Source: an uncultured Gammaproteobacteria bacterium (lineage in GTDB: Bacteria; Pseudomonadota; Gammaproteobacteria; Pseudomonadales; Azotimanducaceae_A). Taken from it: a stretch of DNA of 9,509 nt. Of the stretch, positions 5,422 to 9,509 are shown one piece after another. Each line of letters opens with the position of its first letter. The stretch's first letter is position 1. Location: assembly GCA_913049565.1 (NCBI GenBank), contig CAJWZG010000098.1:1-9509 (forward strand), given 5' to 3'. The notes beneath the pieces were generated by a model, which was given only the letters and a program-made list of their open reading frames with translations, was not told the origin of the DNA and searched no databases. Position numbers and translations under genes: made by a program.

Positions 5422-7905
5422 GTGAATTATCCATTAGATCCCATACTGATTAACCAGGCACAAGCGTTGGTTACGCAAATGACCTTGGCAGAAAAGGCCA
5501 ACTTTTGCTCTGGCAAAGACTTTTGGCATTTGCCCGGGCTAAAGCGCTTGGACATTCCCAGTATTATGGTCACAGATGGTCCCCACGGTCTGCGCAAGCA
5601 AGGCGAAAACGCTGATCATTTGGGCGCTCACCGAAGCATACCTGCAACCTGCTTCCCAACCGCCTCCGCACTGGCCAGTTCGTGGGATATGAACTTGTTG
5701 CGCCAGGTCGGTGAGGCATTGGGCAAAACCTGTGTCGACGAGGAAGTAAGTGTACTGCTCGGTCCTGGTATGAATATCAAGCGCACCCCATTGTGCGGAC
5801 GCAATTTCGAATATTTCTCCGAGGACCCACTACTCAATGGGCAAATTGCAGCGAGCTTAGTCGATGGCATTCAGTCTCAAGGTGTGGGCGCCTGCCTTAA
5901 GCACTTTGCCGTCAACAATCAAGAATACGGGCGAATGTATTTAGATGCCGTCGTCGATGACAGGGCGCTGCGAGAAATCTATCTGCGGGGCTTCGAAATC
6001 GCGGTGAAAACTTCCAAGCCCTGGAGTGTAATGTGCGCCTACAACCGCTTAAACGGCATTTACTGCAGTGAGCATCATTGGTTACTCAATACCGTGTTAC
6101 GCGACGAATGGGGCTTTGATGGGTTGGTGATGACAGACTGGGGTGCGGCGAATAATCGCCCCCTCGGTGTAAAAGCAGGTCTCGACCTAGAAATGCCGAG
6201 CAGCGGCGGAATCAACGACGATCTTGTGGCTCAAGCCATTGTCGATGGGTCGCTTGCAGAGGCCGACTTAGACCGTGCCGTCGCACGAAACATTGCGTTG
6301 TGTTTATCCAGTTTAAACCGACAAAAACCTGCAATAGCGTCGGACCTAGACGAACAACACCAACTTGCCAGAAAAGCCGCTGCGCAATCATGCGTGTTAC
6401 TCAAGAATGAAGGCAACGTGCTACCTTTATCCGAGCGCTCAAAAATAGCGCTTATTGGTGCATTTGCAGAGAAACCACGCTTTCAAGGGGCCGGTAGCTC
6501 TCAAGTGAGACCCACCAAAGTAGATACGCTACGACAGGCGCTGAGCGCCTATTTAGGTGATGTTGAATACGCGCCAGGCTACGATCCAGTCGTCAGTGGG
6601 CCAAATCAAACTTTGATCGCTGACGCAGTAGAGCTGGCCAAGCAGGCCGATGTCGCTTTGATTTATGCGGGGCTGCCTGGGATCTATGAATCTGAGGGCT
6701 TTGATCGCGAGCACCTTGAGTTACCCGCACAGCATACGGCACTGATTACAGCGGTAAGCAAAGCCAACCCCAATACGGTCGTGGTGTTGGCCAATGGTGC
6801 CCCGGTTACTATGCCTTGGATTAATCAGGTGCCGGCCGTGCTCGAAGGTTATCTCGGCGGTCAAGCCAGCGGTAGCGGTCTCGCGGACGTACTGACTGGG
6901 TTCGAAAACCCTGCCGGCAAACTGGCGGAAACCTTTCCCAACAGCCTCACAGATGTGCCATGCACCCCCTGGTTCCCCGGCGAGGGTCGGCAGATGCAAT
7001 ACCGCGACGGTGTCTACGTTGGATACCGTTATTTCGATACAGCCCAGCGAGACGTGCTATTCCCGTTTGGGCACGGCCTGAGTTACACCCAATTCGAATA
7101 TCTTGACGTACATGTCGATAACGCTTCGCTGTTAGTTGGCGGTCAGATCGAGCTCAGTGTTTCGATAAAGAACACAGGGAACCGAGTTGGTGCCGAGGTG
7201 GTTCAGGTCTATCGACACACTCGCAGCAGTGCTACCCACCAGCCTGAGCAGCAACTTTGCGGCTTTGCCAAGGTGACTTTAGCGACCGAGGAAACTGCTA
7301 CCGTTAACATCACTCTGCATGCCGATAACTTTCGAACCTTTGATCACGGCACGAATCAATGGGTGCTAGAAGCAGGCTCAGTCCAGCTGCGTATAGGTTC
7401 GTCCAGTCGAGATATTCGTCTGACTCTCGGCATTAATGTTGTTTCAAACCAGACGCTGAGCGATGTTGCCAGAGCCACGAGCGCTCCGGAATTTCTCACC
7501 CCGGAAAACCCGCAAGCCTTGACCGTATCCGATGCGTTATTCCGCCAAATGTTGAATCGACCAATACCCGAGAGTGAGAACATACAGCCGTTCCACCGAA
7601 ATTCCTCGCTGGCAGAAATCGGCACTACTTGGCTGGGCAACAAGGTACAGAAGAAAGCCCTAGCCGGGTTGCTAGGGGGTATGGGCTTGCAAAACGCCGA
7701 TGCCACCACGCGCAAAATGTTTGAAGAAATGGTCAATCATATGCCCCTGCGCGCAGCCGTACTGTTTCAACAAGGCAAAATCAGTTACGAGCAAATAGAT
7801 GCGCTGCTGGCGATGCTTAACAAACAGCCAATTAAGGCGCTAAAACTCATTTTGCAGGATCGCAAAGCGAAATCGGCAAACCGCTTGCCCAAAAAGACAG
7901 CCTAA
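5422..7905 (+). CDS. Glycoside hydrolase family 3 beta-glycosidase (beta-glucosidase-like), cytosolic
   Basis: From the GTG at 5422 the protein is 827 residues (an in-frame ATG at 5395 would add nine). The TIM-barrel domain shows DGPHGLR at 52-58, GRNFEYFSEDP at about 126-136, KHF at 160-162 and VMTDWG, whose Asp239 is the expected nucleophile. The second domain carries ESEGFDRE at 423-430, where Glu425 is the probable acid/base. FPFGHGLSYTQF at 547-558 leads into a fibronectin-III-like domain (about 571-667). No PA14 insert is visible. No signal peptide is seen, so it likely cleaves imported beta-linked oligosaccharides or aryl glycosides in the cytosol; beta-glucosidase is the best guess, but xylosidase or other activity is possible. 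A helical tail (about 681-827, basic end RLPKKTA) is additional to the common three-domain form. It is transcribed divergently from the GGT-like gene, with no transporter or regulator adjacent. Confidence 0.93.
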   Translation: MNYPLDPILINQAQALVTQMTLAEKANFCSGKDFWHLPGLKRLDIPSIMVTDGPHGLRKQGENADHLGAHRSIPATCFPTASALASSWDMNLLRQVGEALGKTCVDEEVSVLLGPGMNIKRTPLCGRNFEYFSEDPLLNGQIAASLVDGIQSQGVGACLKHFAVNNQEYGRMYLDAVVDDRALREIYLRGFEIAVKTSKPWSVMCAYNRLNGIYCSEHHWLLNTVLRDEWGFDGLVMTDWGAANNRPLGVKAGLDLEMPSSGGINDDLVAQAIVDGSLAEADLDRAVARNIALCLSSLNRQKPAIASDLDEQHQLARKAAAQSCVLLKNEGNVLPLSERSKIALIGAFAEKPRFQGAGSSQVRPTKVDTLRQALSAYLGDVEYAPGYDPVVSGPNQTLIADAVELAKQADVALIYAGLPGIYESEGFDREHLELPAQHTALITAVSKANPNTVVVLANGAPVTMPWINQVPAVLEGYLGGQASGSGLADVLTGFENPAGKLAETFPNSLTDVPCTPWFPGEGRQMQYRDGVYVGYRYFDTAQRDVLFPFGHGLSYTQFEYLDVHVDNASLLVGGQIELSVSIKNTGNRVGAEVVQVYRHTRSSATHQPEQQLCGFAKVTLATEETATVNITLHADNFRTFDHGTNQWVLEAGSVQLRIGSSSRDIRLTLGINVVSNQTLSDVARATSAPEFLTPENPQALTVSDALFRQMLNRPIPESENIQPFHRNSSLAEIGTTWLGNKVQKKALAGLLGGMGLQNADATTRKMFEEMVNHMPLRAAVLFQQGKISYEQIDALLAMLNKQPIKALKLILQDRKAKSANRLPKKTA

Positions 7906-9509
7906 AGACGCTGTAACGCCTGCTGGTACTGTAGAACTCGCTCTGGCAATCGGTTTTCCCGCGCCAGCGACACACCCAACTGAAGCAGCTGCCGCGTATG
8001 CAAATCAGCCGCTAACAACTCATCTATGGCGGCAATCGCCTCATCAGGCTTACCGGCAGAGTTCAGCGCAATTGCATAAACATAGCCGCTGGACGCATTA
8101 ATGCGCTGCCCGTATCCGAGAGCCAAGGTAGCAACCGCTTGGGATAAGTCACCCTGTCGCACTTGCCACAATGCACGTGCAACCTGCACTTGACTGCTTT
8201 GAGGTGCCAATGTCATTGCCTGCAGCAATAGTCCGCCGGCCAATAGATCTCGTCCCGTTGACCGATACAGATCTGCGAGATTGACAAGACCTGGCACCCA
8301 AGAGGGATTCTGCTCCAGAGCACGTCGAAGGTCAGCCTCCGTCGCAGCGAGATCACCTTGCGCCCTCCGCACAAGGGCGCGATTGGTTAACGCCTCGGCT
8401 CTGTCTGAATTGTTTGACAGATACTCAACGTACTCGTCGATCGCTACATCCATTGTCCTTCTCGATAACGCCGGTAACTGGGCGTAGTTCGGCAGTAGCG
8501 ACGCTACCGCTGCGAAGCGCACTCCGCGGACCGGGTCATTCAAGCTGGGAGCCAGCAACTGCCAGCTTGCTGGGCCTGCTGCCGACACGGCACGTACAGC
8601 GCCTAACCGAATTAATGGATCAGGATCGCTTAAGCTTTGCAGCAAAGGGGCCGCAGTCGGGTTGTACTGACCCAACAGACTCATGCCGCTGGCACGGACA
8701 ATGTTTGGTAATTCTGGATTTTCGGCCATACGCAACAGGCGTTCACTAGCTGCCTGTTTGCCCTGACGCGCGCCGGCCAGAGCATAGGCGAAGTGGTTTG
8801 CTGGCTTAGTTCCGAAACGACTCTCAATCTGTTCAAGCGCCCATTGATTGCCACGCTCCTCATGACAATTTGTACAGGCGTTTGGTACATCTAGATCTAC
8901 GGATAAATCCGGTCTAGGTATGCGAAAACTGTGATCTCGGCGGTAATCGATCCCCATATAGATGCGCGACGTCATATGACAATCCACGCATGCGGTGCCC
9001 GTACTGGTGCCAATAATCGCTCCCTCTTTGGGCGTGCGAGGGTGGAAGTGATGAGCTTTAGAGTCGTATATCTTGGACTGTAAACCGGCAAAACGACCGC
9101 TACCCTCAGGACTATGGCAGCTTGTGCATAGCGCGTTTTCGTCTCGCAACAGTTTCGCCGAATGCGGTTGGTGACAATCTCCGCAGGTCACACCTGCACG
9201 ATGCATCTTGCTTTGGATAAATGAACCGTAAACAAACACCTCATCAAGAATCTGGCCGTCAGCGTGATAGAGCCCCTCGTCTAATAGCGATGGCACATAG
9301 TGATCGAGCAATTCGGAACCCGGCACGAACCCTTCAGCAACTTGGTTGCGGCGGCTATGACATGAAGCGCAAACATCAAGACGCGTCTTTGGATTCGTAA
9401 GCGGCACCACGCTAAACGCTGAAGGTTCTTGGCTATGCGCCAGACCTGGCCCATGGCAAGCCTCACAGCCAACGGACACTTCAGCGAACTTGGTATCAAA
9501 CGTCTCAGT
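7902..9509 (-). CDS. Multiheme cytochrome c with HEAT-like and TPR-like repeats (5' end outside window)
   Basis: The frame is open to the right edge, so 536 residues are visible and the start is missing. A GTG at 9479 is internal: upstream codons read TETFDTKFAE and lead straight into VGCEACHGPG, as in related cytochromes. Six haem-binding CXXCH motifs are seen (visible-residue positions): CEACH 15, CASCH 47, CGDCH 109, CTSCH 128, CVDCH 174, CTNCH 212. More may lie upstream. His-rich spots such as AHHFHP and RRDHSFRIP could give axial ligands. After the haem part come HEAT-like helices (about 270-345) and roughly four or five TPR-like units (about 371-535), for example AEALTNRALVRRAQGDLAAT. 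Haem attachment implies export to the periplasm; the signal peptide would be upstream of the window. A likely role is electron transfer or a scaffold for a redox complex; the partner is unknown. The stop overlaps the convergent GH3 stop by 4 bp. Confidence 0.9.
   Translation of the reverse strand, partial: TETFDTKFAEVSVGCEACHGPGLAHSQEPSAFSVVPLTNPKTRLDVCASCHSRRNQVAEGFVPGSELLDHYVPSLLDEGLYHADGQILDEVFVYGSFIQSKMHRAGVTCGDCHQPHSAKLLRDENALCTSCHSPEGSGRFAGLQSKIYDSKAHHFHPRTPKEGAIIGTSTGTACVDCHMTSRIYMGIDYRRDHSFRIPRPDLSVDLDVPNACTNCHEERGNQWALEQIESRFGTKPANHFAYALAGARQGKQAASERLLRMAENPELPNIVRASGMSLLGQYNPTAAPLLQSLSDPDPLIRLGAVRAVSAAGPASWQLLAPSLNDPVRGVRFAAVASLLPNYAQLPALSRRTMDVAIDEYVEYLSNNSDRAEALTNRALVRRAQGDLAATEADLRRALEQNPSWVPGLVNLADLYRSTGRDLLAGGLLLQAMTLAPQSSQVQVARALWQVRQGDLSQAVATLALGYGQRINASSGYVYAIALNSAGKPDEAIAAIDELLAADLHTRQLLQLGVSLARENRLPERVLQYQQALQRL

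Noticed and set aside
9281..9499. 72-codon minus-strand frame at the right end
   Set aside because: It overlaps the cytochrome frame, which has the CXXCH motifs; the alternative has no such signature.

Overview
The window (9,509 bp) looks like bacterial chromosome from a gammaproteobacterium-like heterotroph. That is inferred from the CysD/CysN-C sulfate-activation pair, the cytosolic GH3 glycosidase and the TPR-bearing multiheme cytochrome; no marker gene fixes the taxonomy. Genes are tightly packed. I see no tRNA, rRNA, CRISPR array, transposase or phage gene.

Layout from left to right. Positions 1-159 hold the space downstream of cysNC and possibly the first codons of another minus-strand gene leaving the window. 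Positions 160-3587 (minus strand) hold a two-gene sulfate-activation operon, cysD then cysNC. The two reading frames share one base (TAATG). Together they encode ATP sulfurylase (CysD plus the CysN GTPase) and APS kinase (the CysC domain fused to CysN), which is the full route from sulfate to PAPS. CysD is unusual: about 213 residues of unrecognised sequence precede a complete CysD domain. Positions 3597-3712 are an A+T-rich gap almost filled by a 95-bp segment with 14-bp inverted ends. Positions 3713-5278 (minus strand) encode a gamma-glutamyltransferase-superfamily enzyme of the YwrD type with no visible signal peptide.

Positions 5279-5421 form a divergent control region with two dyads. Positions 5422-7905 (plus strand) encode a cytosolic GH3 beta-glycosidase with a C-terminal extension of about 145 residues. 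Its stop overlaps by 4 bp the stop of a convergent minus-strand gene (7902 to the right edge). That gene encodes a periplasmic-type multiheme cytochrome c with six visible CXXCH motifs, followed by HEAT-like and TPR-like repeats; its start lies outside the window.

Only cysD and cysNC are clearly linked in function. The other three genes look like independent units. The items most worth a second look are the CysD N-terminal extension, the 95-bp inverted-repeat element before cysD, the substituted substrate-site motif of the GGT-like enzyme, and the haem/HEAT/TPR architecture of the cytochrome.
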